64,000 nucleotides of DNA. Origin: Ophthalmolycus amberensis. Taxonomy: Eukaryota > Chordata > Actinopteri > Perciformes > Zoarcidae. The position numbers and the translations under genes are program-made. Below the pieces are notes generated by a model. That model saw only the letters and a program-made list of their open reading frames with translations. It did not search any database and was not told the origin of the DNA. The stretch spans positions 1,177,107 to 1,241,106 of the forward strand of contig JAFEUB010001476.1 of the NCBI GenBank assembly GCA_024529925.1, written 5' to 3'. Every line of letters starts with the position of its first letter. The stretch's first letter is position 1. Below, one piece after another: positions 1 to 31,564 of this stretch.

Positions 1-89
1 TCACTTTTATTTTACCACTCATTTCTGTTTTATTAGTTTATTTTTATCGTATCGGCTGTCTCACTGAGCTTTCTGTTCTTGTTATTGAC

Positions 90-151
90 TTGCTTTTGCT
101 GCTTTGTCTGTCAAAGCACTTTGCGCTATATAAATAAAGTTATTATTATTA
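90..151 (+). mobile_element. L2/CR1-like LINE 3' tail
   Basis: The motif GCGCTATATAAATAAA followed by a short (ATT)n run is the typical 3' end of fish L2-like LINEs and their derived short elements. The same ending recurs at 40.9 kb on this strand and, inverted, near 9.3 and 19.5 kb. Only the tail is recognisable here. Confidence 0.55.
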
Positions 152-612
152 TCTGGCCACCCCTATATATGAAAAATAACCTTTGCCACTGCAGGTGGGA
201 GGGGGCGGATGGAACTTCTCTGTTCATCCACACACATTATATCTTGAATGAAGAGCTGGAACCAAAGTGTGACATAAGCAGAGTTAAGATTAAAACATGG
301 CTGCTAAGATTGATAAAGATTCCATAAGTTATAAATATGGTCAACGCCATCACCCTAAAAGTCACTGACACATTCATCTGCGTGTTCTCGTATCGACATG
401 TACTTTGAACCGTTGGTTCCTCCACAGCTTTTTTTCGCCCGTTAACAAACAGAAAGCAGGTTTACACATGCATACACACACCCACATGCAAATGACTAGA
501 ACTGATCCCAAAGCAGTCAAACCACCTTTCACTTTGACTATATGCTACTCAACGACTTTAATTGTGAGCACAGTTTGATATACGGTGGTCGACTCTCTTA
601 TCGTTTCTAAAA

Positions 613-632
613 ATATATATATATATATATAT
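613..632. repeat. (AT)n microsatellite
   Basis: About ten AT units in the presumed dip2b intron 1. Confidence 0.9.
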
Positions 633-742
633 AGCTAGATTTTGGTTTTGCCGACTCAGCAGGAAAACTCTGTCAGAGGACATAAGATGGAAAACTGGAG
701 AGCATGACATCTTCCTCCCTCTTAGGGATCATGTATGAGTGC

Positions 743-780
743 GTGTGTGTGTGTGTGTGTGTCTGTGTGAGAGAGAGAGA
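743..780. repeat. (GT)n-(GA)n compound microsatellite
   Basis: Ten GT units, a short interruption, then a GA run. Intronic. Confidence 0.9.
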
Positions 781-2369
781 TATTATGCATAATTACTCAT
801 ACAGCATTAGTTTGTCTAAGTTCAACAATAAACCATGTCAAACATGTTCAGGTGTGTGTTGCGTGTCCCGTATCTGTGACCAAGGAGGGTTTGTAGGGTG
901 GACACAGTGAGCGGGTGATCTTTGGCTGAGGGAGATGCTTGGCCTCCTGGTGGGAGGAGGCAGCTGGGAGGACTCAGTCGGGTGTTTGTTCGACAGATAA
1001 AATGCACCAGCTCTTAAGGCTGCATGAAAAGAACACACTTGAACTCGTATAAGCAAATTCAGAGATGTCACTGTACCACACAGAGGTATTCCTGATGTCA
1101 TTCTTTGCTCTGGATCTTGTTTTTGTAAGATCTGATTTGGAGCCTAAAGCCGTGTTGTTTGGCATCTTATCTTCGAACCTTGTTGAAATTGTGTTTTTCT
1201 TCTGTGAGATAGCAGCTGGAAGTCCCTGGTTTCACTGAACTATTTTAACGCGTCTGATCATTTTCAGCGAGCAGGCGTCGACACGTGTTGCAACTGTTAT
1301 CCTGAGAAAGCAACTGAGTGAGATGTGAAGGAAAAAACAGGAGAGAGAATAGAGGTCGGTAGCTAATTACTATTCAGACGGAGTGCCTGTGGGTTAGAAG
1401 GAGAGAGAAGTCTCGCTGCAATTCAAATACTCCGAGGCTCGCGAGTGTGAGAGTGTACAGGACTGGGAGAAGACACAGCTTTGTTGTTTCTCTCTACACA
1501 TTGTAGGGAAATACAACATACGCTCCGAGGTGAAGGAGTCTTCTTCACCAATGCATTCGTCAAGCTGAGACGAAAGAGGAGAGCTGTGGCAGCTTCGCGC
1601 AGAGCCTGACTGTCACATTCGTCACTGAAATGATGCTTGATTGTGACCTCCACCGTCAGCACAGACATGACAGGATCACTGTGAGGAAGTGGGTTAGCGA
1701 GTGAGGCCCTCATCACCTCAGCTGAGCCATGCTTTGCCTTTTAAGCAGATCTCTTTGACGTTTATTTGAGTGTCAATTGTGAGCAGAGAGGAACAGTTTG
1801 TAATCATATAAATAAGTTACTGCAAAAGACATGTTTATTTGTAAAGCACTTTTCATGTCTAAGATATAGTACTAAAAAACGGATATCATAAAGGCTTCTC
1901 TCATTATTCTGATATTCCACTTGCCATATTTGCCACATTTTCATTCCCTGTTAAAAACAATAACATGTCAAAGTAACGTGACCAAGCGCAGCAGTTCATG
2001 AGGTGCTTTTTCTGTTTTGCAACTGTAGCATGGAATTATGGTTGAATTAGCAAGCTGGCTAGCTAGCCAGCCCCTAAATTAAACAACTGGATGCTTCATC
2101 CACACACTGATGTCACAGCTTGCACATTGCTATTGCCGGATCAGTCATTAGCACAGATTCACCAGATGTTGTGCTGATAGCTTAATATCTAGTACACAGA
2201 AAAAGACTTCTGCGGCGCTGTGGCTGTAATGCTACACTGGTTACGGAAAGTGTAGCATTACAATCAAAGTCATCTGCTATGATGCAACCATGAAAAAACA
2301 GATGAATTTAAAATCATCCAGATGGAAGAGTGATTACTTCGAGATTCATTTAATGCCATGACAGCCCCT

Positions 2370-2386
2370 CCCCCCCCCCCCCCCCC
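2370..2386. repeat. poly-C run
   Basis: Seventeen consecutive C in the presumed dip2b intron 1. Length is prone to sequencing error. Confidence 0.9.
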
Positions 2387-4538
2387 TTCTCTCTGTGTGC
2401 ATCTCACTGCAGAGAAACTGCCTGTTCACATGAGCTAAAAATACATCGTGTGACTGAGAGAGGCCAACTGTACCGTTCATGCATTACTTATGAAAGTGTT
2501 TGCTTTACGTCCTTTTTTGTGGAAGATATTTTAGTTGGAGTGGGCTCTCAGGCGATATCCCCCAAACATCAGCACTCTCATTTTGTGTCAGCTTGTCTAG
2601 TATTTGCTTATATTATTTGATGATGTATATCCTCCTTCTTGTGATAAACTGAAATACATGCTCATAATACAGGATCAATCTGTTTTATTGCAATTTGGGT
2701 CTATTCGCAACATAAAATTGAACTCATCAACTTAATTGCTGTGATCCGGGAACACAACGTTGCAGTTTACATCACAGTTTACAAACCAATTAGTGCTTCA
2801 AAGTTGCTGCGTATTGTACAGTGAATGCACTTTTGCAGCCATAGTGTGCATGTTCAGATTTGCTTTTCTCTCCAAATTTAGATAATCTGGCTAAACTGTT
2901 GAGAATGGAAGTCCATTCTTGACCTTGGAAACAGCAGGCAACGCAACAATCGCATCACAAGGTCCATATAGTAGCTGCTCAGTAGCTTTCAACTGGAGTG
3001 TGTCCAGTTGTTGTGGAATTGAAGCACTTTAAGGAGTTCTCATCAATATTGGTTTGAACATTAAAATTGAGAGCTCATTCGTGTCTAAACTGTTAAATTG
3101 TCTGATTGTGTGACGGCTCGTGTTTTCTGGCCAAAACTACAAAAATAAAACCCAAGTTGTTGAACGCAGAATTGTCCTTTTATATTGTGATATATTCTTA
3201 TTAACATCACGACAGGATTCAACTATAACTCCCAGCCCCATGTCTGTCCTGTATGTTGTGTGCTTGGCAGTTGTTCACCTGTGTCAGTGGGCCAAGACAT
3301 CCTCATCTAATTTCTACCGTCCAAAGAGTCGACATCAGCGGCATTCAACCTTTCGTCACTGTGCGTCTCAGCAGCCTCATTTTCTAATCGGGGATTACCT
3401 CTCTGATCTCCAGGAGATGATACAACTACAGAAGAGTCACTGCTGGTCGCAGAATGGGATCACCTGCAAATACCATACAGAGTGAAAGCAACCCAGGGTT
3501 TTTACACAGACAGTGGCAGGCTTATTTAGTTTTTCTTATTCATTAAGTCACTGCTATGTGTCTTCATGATGACGAGGTATGAGAGTGGCTGGTGCGGACA
3601 TACTGAATGAATCATTGCTGCTCAACACGGCTATTAGAAAAGTGAGTGCAGGCTCTTCAGATGGATTTTTAGTTTGTGTCTGAATATCTGATGCTTTGCC
3701 CACAGAGTGGCTCAGTGCATCGCTTCAGGGCCCGCGGAGAAGCTCAGTCGGCCTGTGTTGTGTCTGGTGGGGTGGAGGAAGATGCAGATGGGACAGGAGG
3801 GGCGTTTGGCTCTTTTGACCCCTCCTCTTCTGTCCTTCGGAGTCACCATGACTCCCCTCTGTCACTTCCTCCTCTGTGCTCTCGTCGTCTTCCCATTTTA
3901 TCTCTGTGTGTCTCCCACGTTTCATGCCCTCAGTTTTCAAGCCTTTCTGTTTTCTCTCTGCATCTCTGAATCATCCCATCTCTTGCCCACCCACGCTTCT
4001 GTACGTTTCCAAATTTAGTCCTGTTTTGCTTTTCTCTTCGTGTCATACTTGAGGCTGGAAGAGAGCCACAGCTGTGACGCCCTCAGCCATCTCTGGAGAT
4101 TACTGCAACAACTGTGTGCATCCATCTGTGTTTCCATCTTCTCCTTTACAATGTTGTGTTTTTATTTTACCTGTTTCTCTCCTCCCTGTTGCTCTATCAG
4201 CATTGTTGTGTTTGGAGATGTGGTGATAGACCGCATTCAAACACATCAGAGAACATAGCTCAGTCCGGGAGTGTTATCAATAAACGATTGCCCTAACCAA
4301 AGCTTAGTTATTAGTTATTTTTTAGATAGGTCTTTTTATTCTTAAAAGTATGCATTTTATCAAGCATGTTACTATATACTGTTATGTAATGCAGAATGGA
4401 AATGGACTGCACCTGAATGTTAGCGCTACTGACAATACGAGTGAACTGATGTTCATTCTAACCCTATCAAATAAAGGTTTGCCTTTGCCTCATCATGACC
4501 ATCTAGAAGTCACTCGTCTTCTCTGTGATCTTTTCCAG

Positions 4539-22831
<18,293 letters not shown>

Positions 22832-25700
22832 AGGGGTCGTGTTGGTCTGGGCTTGTTTTGGCATCCAGCCTCCACATTTTGGATGCTTCTGCATCATCAC
22901 CCCGGCGCTCGACTGCGGCTTTGGCAGAGGGTGAAAAGGAAAAAGCATGAACCACATGTCTTGCCACCCAGCCCTGTGTGACACCAGCATATATTGGCCA
23001 CTGCATGTCTGTGATTGGAGCTGCCATGTTTGGAGTTCTTCACTGTGTTTTATAGATAGAATTTTGCAAATGGGACAGAAGCAACTTGTACTGCATACGG
23101 CAAAGACAAAATAAACCCTGTTGCACTTTTTTTTATGGAAAGGGTGAAACATACAACAGGACCACTTTTGAAATGATTTCTATATAAAACAAATCCATCG
23201 TCTTATTAAGTACCTACCACAAACCTCGTAAAATACTTTCCCTTCTGTTTCCATACAAATACCAAGAGCTATTAAACTTGGATCAACAACTTGAAATATT
23301 TTTTACACGAACACATGCCCTGAGTCAATTCTCACTACCACGGACGAACAAAAGAGGGCAGATGAAAACACACCATTATCTCAGTCTGTGTGCATTATTT
23401 AGAAAGCTTATTTTGTCCCATAATAATGAAGCCAAAAACTATTTCACAACGTTCCTGCCCTGATATATTTCCTGCCTTATAAAACTTCAGCCATACATTC
23501 CTATCTTGATTTTTAATGAATCTGTTATTAATGGCTGTTTACTCTCCTGTGGTTTTGACTAGTAGTGGAAATCCTGACCGATATCCAAAGGGATCAAATT
23601 AAAAGAGGAAAGTGGCCATATTCTGCACTGTACCTATAAAGGCCTGTTGTATTTTAGATACTATGTTACTGTATAGATATATTTTAATTGTATAAATGTA
23701 TAAATGCTAGACTTGTCTCTCTCAGTTGATGGTTTATGGATAGTTAACCCAGCTGAGGGATTACAATTGTAGCAGAGAGACGATTGTAAATAAGATTTAA
23801 CAGTTTTGACAGTACTTTTGAAATGGAATATTAGTTGTGTAATGGAGGTTAAAGATAATTAACTTTAAAGCATTGTTAGTCAGGATATAGATAGAACATT
23901 GCACTCTCAAAAATGATCTATTTTATTATAACAATGAGGCATTATAACAAAAGGTTCAGGCGCATATATTATTCTGAGGATTCTTGCTTGAAGTGTTTAC
24001 CAGGAGGACTATCACTGTTAATGATGGGGAACTTTCCTGTCGGCCATTGAAAAAAACACTTGGCTAAAAATCAATATCATGACTTTTCAGGCTACCGGGT
24101 TATTTTGTAAAAACGTTCAAAGATATAAAAAAAAAATAGGCCCACAACCCTTTATCTAATATCCATTGCCATTGTACTTTGTATCGGTAGACAGTCACAC
24201 ACCTCTCATTTTTGTATTGCAAAATAGAGCAAGTGTTTGAGAGTTTGTCGCTTTCCTTTTCCTTTTCACACTCAAAGTTCATTCGAATTGTATTTTGTAT
24301 TTGTGCAACTTTGTTAAGAGTTACTTTGAATACTAACAGGATTGTTGTCGGTACTTAAGAGTCAGTAGTCAATAGATGCAAGTCCTCATGTATCTGGATA
24401 CGTTTCTTTGTTCTGTCACTGGATTAAAAAGCACTTGTGAATGCAGTTGCAAAGCTGAGCCACATCTGAAACATCCTTGATTGAAAAGTAAAGTAATTTT
24501 ATGAAAAAGGGTGAAAAAAAAAGAAATAATATTTGCAACAAGATGTATTTGCAAAATGTGTTTGATTTCCCATTATCTCCTTGTGCTCCTTGCCATAATT
24601 TATAGGTTCTTTGTACTGGATTATACTGTATTTCAGTGATGAACAGTTAATGTAAACATGTAAATAGTTTTTGTTAATTTTAGACTTTTGCAATTCCCAT
24701 TGTAGGATACAATCATGCCAAACACAATACTAGACAGATGTTTAATCATTAAAGGTAAACAAATATAATCCATTGAATTGCTGCACTTTGCACTGGTGGT
24801 ACTTACAGCAGGTGTCTACTTTGTGGACGAACTATCCCTACTTCATCTGTGTTACTAATTTTAGATATATAATGCTCGGCATTTGCTTTTTCCCAGTTTA
24901 AGACCACCTAGAGTTTAAACTAATAGCACTTCATCTTAGCTTTTACATTGCATCCTTTGTTTGCAGCAGAACGTTTGCATGATTCTGCGAAGCACAAGAA
25001 GAAATCAGCTTGAGGCACAAGTGGACGAGATATATATGTATGAAATAATTGTATATTCAGGGAACATAACTCATAACACAGGGATGGACCAGGTGGTCCC
25101 TTGGTGCAATCTGTGAATAATACCCATAAAATGTAGACATTTGTCAAAATCAAATCTCCTTGTTATTAAGGCAGACCTAATGAGCAAAAAGAGGGGTTAC
25201 TGACGACCAGTGTCCATATACCATCTACCTGCTTCGCTGGGAAGTCTACAAGGGCTTCCTTTGGTTTCCACTCTTCCGTCAGAGTTGTCACACACTATGC
25301 AATCCCAATGAGTGCAATATAATTTCAAAGCTTGCACAGTCTGGTGAAATAAACATGTTGCTTAAACATTTTGTAATAACTAAGAACAGAGGACTGATGA
25401 CATTTAACCGGTAGTGTACTTAAGACTGGATTAATCTCTCTTGAGCTGTTCTATCAATATTTTGTGTATGCACTCTTGGTATGTTGTATATTAATTATTT
25501 GGTGAATTCTATACTGCTCCATGAGGGTGTGATCCACTAATGAGTCTTTAATGTTAGGGAGGTGTTTTAACTCCTATAGTTAAGAAATCAAGGTGGTACA
25601 CCCCCCTTCCCATTTTCTCACTTATTTTCTATTTTGGTTTGTTGTACTTTGTTTTATACTTTATGTGAAAGTAATACAGAATAAACGAAACCATTTAATC
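22832..25700 (+). other. dip2b: dip2b 3' UTR, long, with candidate poly(A) signals
   Basis: AT-rich, no coding similarity. AATAAA occurs at 23110-23115, 25348-25353 and 25680-25685. TGTAAATA words, the Pumilio-type element, occur at 23785-23792 and 24659-24666. DIP2B messages are known to have long 3' UTRs, so use of a distal signal is plausible, but the true end cannot be fixed from sequence. Confidence 0.5.
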
Positions 25701-26229
25701 ATTTCAGATGTCCCGATATTCACGAGTTTTGATTATTACACAACTTGCATCCTTACAGTGAAAGCATTTCAAGAATTTGTCATAATGGACAAGAAATATT
25801 TCTTTGTCGCAAAACCCCCGTGTATGGCTTGCTGAAAAAGGCCGACAGCTACTTGTAAAATGGTAAATATGAGTGAATTTTAAAACATTTGTTAAAAGAT
25901 TCGTCTTGTTTTAAAATGACATGACCAAACAAGAGGGCAAAATCTGTGACACGAAAATTGGTGTAAATATTACTATCGCAATGTGAAGTAAAATCATTCA
26001 TAATAACAATAAATAAAAAATATTCACTATGCAGAATGCCCCCTTAGTGTACGATAATATTATTGGATTAATATTGCAGATGCATCACTGTGGAAGCAGC
26101 ATTTTAATATTCTAGCAGCTGAAATGAAGACAGTTACTTATACTTTAAACATAAAGTATTATGAAATAAACATCGTTACTTGGGCAATGCACTACTTTAT
26201 GTAACAAGTGGGCCTTCTCCACCCTGTCC

Positions 26230-26499
26230 TTGTACATCTACCAGTTGCTCAGACTGTTTACCAATCACAAAGCCCAAATAAACTATTACGTAATGCGTCT
26301 TTGCCGAGCAGCACCGCCCATTTCCTTTGGGGGGGAAAAAAGTGGTCAGCTATTTTTTTTTAGCTGACATCTTTGTATTTTTAGCCGTTAGCCACTTCTG
26401 CTAAGTAACTTTTCAAGGCATTTCTTGCCTCAAAGTATACACACGAAATTGCACGAAGTCCACGTTGAGAGCAGCACCAGTTACGCGGTCCTTGAAAAG
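26230..26499 (+). promoter_or_regulatory. atf1: atf1 promoter and non-coding first exon (candidate)
   Basis: A CCAAT box stands at 26261-26265 and a bZIP-type palindrome TTACGTAA at 26284-26291. A hairpin with arms GTCAGCTA (26345-26352) and TAGCTGAC (26361-26368) around eight T follows. A good splice donor (AAAAG/GTAAAT) ends a candidate exon at 26499, 0.8 kb before the first coding exon. A near-consensus CRE, TGACGTCT, lies at 26646-26653 in intron 1. The transcription start itself is not defined by the sequence. Confidence 0.5.
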
Positions 26500-27312
26500 G
26501 TAAATGTTGTCTGGCTTGAGCGGTAATGTTGTGCTCGTCTTGCTGTCTGCTCCGCTGTAGCGGTAATGGCGGCTGTTGCTTCGTCAGCTCCTAGCCGTTT
26601 TACGAAGAGGGAAGGTGTAGTTAGCTTAATGGCTCCCCGTCTCGCTGACGTCTATTGACGCGGTAACTTGCGTGCCAGTGACAGAGTTACACATATTTGC
26701 TCAACGAGACTAAAGCTCATCCTTCCTGTGAACTAGAGGAACAAAACTCGCCCCGCTTTTAGTTCTTAAAGTCTTCTTTTTAACGGTTTAAATTGGTTAA
26801 CATCCGTTTAAGTGAACGTTAGCTACCATTAACTAGCAACGGAGATGTTAACGAGGGCGAAGCTATAGCACGAGTGACTGAAATGATAACTTTACTTTTC
26901 AGATGTAGACATTGGTTAGGGTGAAGTCGGCCGCTTAAAATCGTAAAATTCAACATTTAACCCACGAGGGTGAAAAGTTAACAGTATTGACTTTCGGGCC
27001 TAGCTGTTATCCTTAACTCCATGTTATGAGTTAACGTTAGTTGCATTGGCTAACACGATTGAACCAAAGAGGAAGTCAATTTTTTTAGTTAGCTTAAACG
27101 CACCCGTTCAAATTTAGAAGAAAGGGACGGGGGGAAAGTATGGATCAGCGATGTATTGATATCGCTCTGATCTGTTGCACGTTGTCTGGAAGATTTGTTT
27201 ATTATATCAACAAATTGCGCGCAGGCCACAGCGGAGTACAGCATGTTATATGCAGGTTGCATTAGTGCCATTGTAAAGCGGTAATGTTGAATTAACTGTT
27301 GTTTGTTCCCAG
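26500..27312 (+). other. atf1: atf1 intron 1
   Basis: Non-coding. It contains several AACGTTAG words (near 26817 and 27032) of the sort common around teleost transcription starts, which could indicate an alternative start. No additional exon could be supported. Confidence 0.45.
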
Positions 27313-27317
27313 TTACT

Positions 27318-30300
27318 ATGGAAGAAGTACGGCAGGGCAGCAATGGCACTGAGTTACAGACTGCCACCATCACATCCGCTCAGTTCTCACAGATAGCCCA
27401 ACAGGTAATTCATAACAGCTCACAATACTGCAGTTCTTTATTGCCTCTGAATATCTTGCAATGCCCATGCATCTAGTCCATGTTGTTTATGAATGCCATG
27501 CCGAAAGCACACTTAAATCTCTTAAAGTTAGCTTATTAGTGGAGCTACATTTCTTTTTATTTAACTCTTGCTGTTGTAGAGATGCATTTGTAAGATGGAT
27601 CCAAGAAGTTGATCATGAAGAGTTTTTATTTTATCAGCAAAGGTAAACGGAAAATTAAATCATACCTTTTTAAAAATACCATAAATAATAATCTGCACAA
27701 TGACAAATTAAGTAGCTAAAGTGCTTATTCTCACTCTCCACTACAAATGAAGTCTTTCACTAAGTGTATTATCTGCACAGTCTCACCTGTCTTTCACCAA
27801 TTCTGTGATACAGGCAGGGATTACTGAGTTCAGGTTTTAGTGTGACCAGCCTGCTTAATGGAGGCTCACTCCTCTGTTGCTGTCTTACTTACTAGTTGAT
27901 GTATCAGAGGATGTAACAATTTCTTAGAAAACCAACCTTAAGTTCCTGTTTCAGTTTATAGCATCTGATAAGACAGCGGCTCTGAATTTGTATGGGTTTA
28001 AAGCGTGCTTATAAACTGTAAATGAGGGTATATTAACACATACTGAAATTATATAGTGAGTAAGTTCGTTAAAGTAGATTTTCCTAGCTCAATCCTAGCC
28101 GTATAAAACCAAAACCATCTCCATGGCTTGATGCCACAAGAGGTAACTGAAACACAAAATGTGTTTTGTGTAATTTGGGTGAAATGATGACTCGTTTTAA
28201 GCATTTCTTTTTGTACAAATGAGTTTCAATGAGCTTCTGAACTCACTCTTTTTGTGCACAGAAATTTATGGTAATTGCCACAGTAAATATGTTGTGTGGA
28301 TTTTAAATTGTGTTTCTGTAGATGTCACTGGGTGGTGGTTCTGTGGCTGTTGTACAGCTGCCAGGGGGTCAGTTTCAGGTTCAAGGGGTGATCCAGTCTG
28401 CACAGTCGTCGGTCATTCAGTCCCCTCAGATGCAAACTGCACAGGTGAGATCATTTGCTTTCCTTGACACTGTACGATTTCTCAATGTCAGTCTACGATT
28501 AATTCATCTCCTTCGTTTCTTTTTACAAACCTTCAATATGCCATTTTATCCACTTACTCATAATGCACTTTGTTAATCCATCTCCCTCTTTCAAGGCCCT
28601 GTGTTCAGATAGTGACGATTCACAGGACTCATCGGACAGTGGAGCTGTGGCCCATAATAACAGAGAAATACTGGCGAGGCGGCCTTCATACAGGTAAGAG
28701 AAATACAACAACACGTACGCAAGACACATTACAAGAACAGTCTGCAGAGATGAATTCCAATTCAATTGACCTTCCTCCTCTCACGATGCAGAAAAATCCT
28801 AAATGAACTGTCTGAGGAAGTAACGGAGAGCCAGGTATCCACAGTACCCACCACCCAAATCTACCAGACCAGCACCGGCCAGTACAGTACGATCTTTTCT
28901 GTTCAATAGTAGTAAAAAAAAAAAAGAGTGGGTCATTTGGCCTGTGACATTGAGAATTTGTTATCAAATGTTATTAATCTGTAGGCCACAGAATTATCAT
29001 TAAAAACACTTGTTGGATTTCTGCAAAGGGAACTTTGGGATAAATGTGATTGTGGAACACAACTTACTGTACGCTTTGTGTTAATATGCTCACAAGAAAA
29101 TGTGTAGATCAGAAACCAAATTTCTTGTAAAATGGGGGGGGGGGAAATCCCCAAAAGTAGTTGCTAAAAGAGTACTCTGCAGATCTCAGAAATTACCTAG
29201 CCAGCTGAAATGTGATTTTTTTTTTTTGATTTTTTTTTTTACTTGTGCTTTACCCAATTCTGATGCCACCTGTTTGATTATTCTAGTTACTATAAATGCT
29301 AATGGCACCATCCAGCTCGCCACTACGGGGTCTGAAGGCATTCAGGGGCTACAGGCTGTCACCATGGCTGGAGCCCAGCAGAACACCACCATCCTTCAGT
29401 ATGCCCAGACACCTGACGGCCAGCAGATACTGGTGCCCAGTAACCAGGTCGTTGTACAAGGTAAGCAAAACATGTCCTATTATAATAAAATGTATCTAGA
29501 TTTCTAAGCCAATTTTATCAGCTAATGGAGACATCTTTCGTAAGGAGATTCCAGATTGCTAATTTGACTGCTAGGAGGATGCCAAAATGTGTCAGGCGTT
29601 CAGACAGACTATAGCACTTTGTATGTATTTTAATTAGAGTAAAGGGGAAAACAAGGTTGTGCCTGGTAGTTTACCTTTCGTATCTTTCCCACATCAACAC
29701 AGCTCCTTGATTTTTTTTGACAAATTGCTATTTCAGTTGGAATGTGGCTTCACTTCAAGGTGCCTTACTTTCAACAAGATAATTTAAGTAGAGTGTAATT
29801 AATATCAAGGTTCAGCATTTTTAGAAGCATGTCCTTTGGTAAACTAGTTAATGGATTTTCATTCACGCAGCTTGAATAATCTCACAGTATTGGCACCAGA
29901 AAAATGTCCACAAAAAATATTACAAAGCTCCTGACGAAGCCCTGTGTGTGTCTGTAAATGTAGACTAAACGTTTCCTCTTAACAGCTTTAATGTTATGTT
30001 TGTTTATGGTTAAAAAAAATAACAAATGAATGTCTAAACTTCTCAAGTGCTGTAAACGTTTGACTGTCATGTCACCCGCAGGTGCAGGAGGAGAGGTGCA
30101 AACATACCAGATCCGCACAGCGCCCGCATCCAGCTCCCTGCCTCAGACTGTAGTCATGACGTCTCCTATGGGGCTGTCTCAGGGCAAGAGTGACGACCCA
30201 ACAATGAAAAGGGAAATCAGGCTTATGAAAAACAGGTGCGAGTACAGTTTATTTCTTGGTCAATCAGTCACGGATGCACACAGACACGACGGGTTACATA

Positions 30301-31564
30301 CGCCTGGTGGAGATTACAAACTGGACATGGGGGGGGGGGGGGGGGGAGTCAATGTGATGGTGCAGTGCCTCCATTACTGGAGTTATGTAGAACTCAGAAA
30401 CAGGTGAATGTTTGCTTATTAACCCGTGGAAACCTACATAGACCCGTTTTTGGTCTTTTTTACGGGGGGACAGGGAATTTTTAGGGGGAGATATCAAGTC
30501 AACAGTGTGTGTCACATAGAAGTGGTCCATCCTCCTAAAGCTGAGATGCAGCTCATGCATGTGTGTCTAAAGTTGTTCTAGTTATAAATAGACAGGATAG
30601 ACAGACACTGCCAAAACAAGTTTCTCTACAGTGACATCACCAGCGCTTTGTGGAAAAGTTCCACTCAGAAAATAGACGCTGGGTGCAGCCCTTATACTCT
30701 CGGCTCTCCTCATTGGGAACGAAGGCAAAAAGACTGGTGCTCAGAAAGAAATGCTATATGGACACAGGCCCCAACATCTACACACATGAATGCAATTGAG
30801 CTCATTGAATGCACACAAGAATCTCTGCTTTTCTGTCGTTATCCAATTCATGTAATTCCAAGACTGTGCTGGTACTGTTTAGTATGTTGAAATATTCAAA
30901 AACACCATTTTTATAAAAGGTGAAAATATCGCCTTTTATACTGCTTACAAAAAACTGCATGATTTTTGCCCAAAGCTGCATGGTATTAGCATAAAGTGGG
31001 CATGTCTGTGAAGGGGAGACTCGTGGGTAACTATTTTCAGTCACTTATCTTGAGGGGACCCCTTTGAAAATCAGCATGCTAGTTTAGTAGTTTTCCATTG
31101 CCAAAATGTAGCATAATTTTGGAGCGCTATTCAGCTCCCGACAAGCATGACATGGTTGGTACCACTGCTAGTTTCATATGATACCAGAACCTTCATATCT
31201 AGAACGAGATCACTACGGCCTCTTAAAGACAGTAATGTCTTGGGGTTAATTATTAAGTATCTTTTTTTTAATTTTATTTTTTACTTATTATACATATTTT
31301 ACTTTTAAGCTGTAACTTTGATATATGTATTTTTATGTCAAAGTAGTGAACATACTGTACATTGTGATGTACTGCAGGTTAATTTATTGCATAATCTAAC
31401 ATTTTTGTCCCTCTTTCAGAGAGGCAGCGCGTGAATGTCGACGGAAGAAAAAGGAATATGTTAAATGCCTGGAAAACCGTGTAGCTGTTCTTGAAAACCA
31501 AAACAAGACCCTGATTGAAGAACTCAAAACATTAAAGGACCTTTATTGTGTCAAAACAGGATAA
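27318..31564 (+). CDS. atf1: cyclic AMP-dependent transcription factor ATF-1
   Basis: CREB/ATF1/CREM-family nuclear activator that binds CRE sites as a dimer and is switched on by phosphorylation of its kinase-inducible domain. Coding exons: 27318-27404, 28322-28444, 28596-28693, 28792-28886, 29287-29460, 30082-30235, 31420-31564, together 876 nt and 291 residues; the exon containing ATG starts at 27313. The kinase-inducible motif is ILARRPSYRKIL with Ser at about 101, preceded by an acidic Ser run (SDSDDSQDSSDS). The glutamine-rich second domain contains TTILQYAQTPDGQQILVPSN. The bZIP covers about 230-290: RLMKNREAARECRRKKKEY, then the leucine zipper ENRVAVLENQNKTLIEELK, ending LYCVKTG. The ARRPS form and the dip2b neighbour favour atf1 over creb1. 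Exon 28322-28444 encodes a CREB-like Q1 segment that mammalian ATF1 lacks. The donor after 28886 (GTACGA) is weak. Confidence 0.93.
30236..31419 (+). other. atf1: atf1 last intron, with poly-G run
   Basis: No coding content seen. An 18-base G run lies at 30329-30346. The intron splits the bZIP basic region at an Arg codon (AG/A), as in other CREB-family genes. Confidence 0.7.

Larger units (their letters stand above)
1..4538 (+). other. dip2b: presumed dip2b intron 1 (3' part), no coding exon seen
   Basis: The first recognisable dip2b exon begins at 4539 in the middle of a glycine codon, so the start-codon exon lies left of the window and this stretch is most simply intron 1. I found no open frame with family similarity on either strand. 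It holds an L2-like LINE tail, (AT)n and (GT)n/(GA)n tracts, a 17-base C run and an 18-bp perfect palindrome at 2054-2071. A hidden non-coding or alternative first exon cannot be excluded. Confidence 0.6.

Noticed and set aside
3120..3485. 121-codon open frame
   Set aside because: No similarity, no splice logic and a non-ATG start; probably chance inside an intron.
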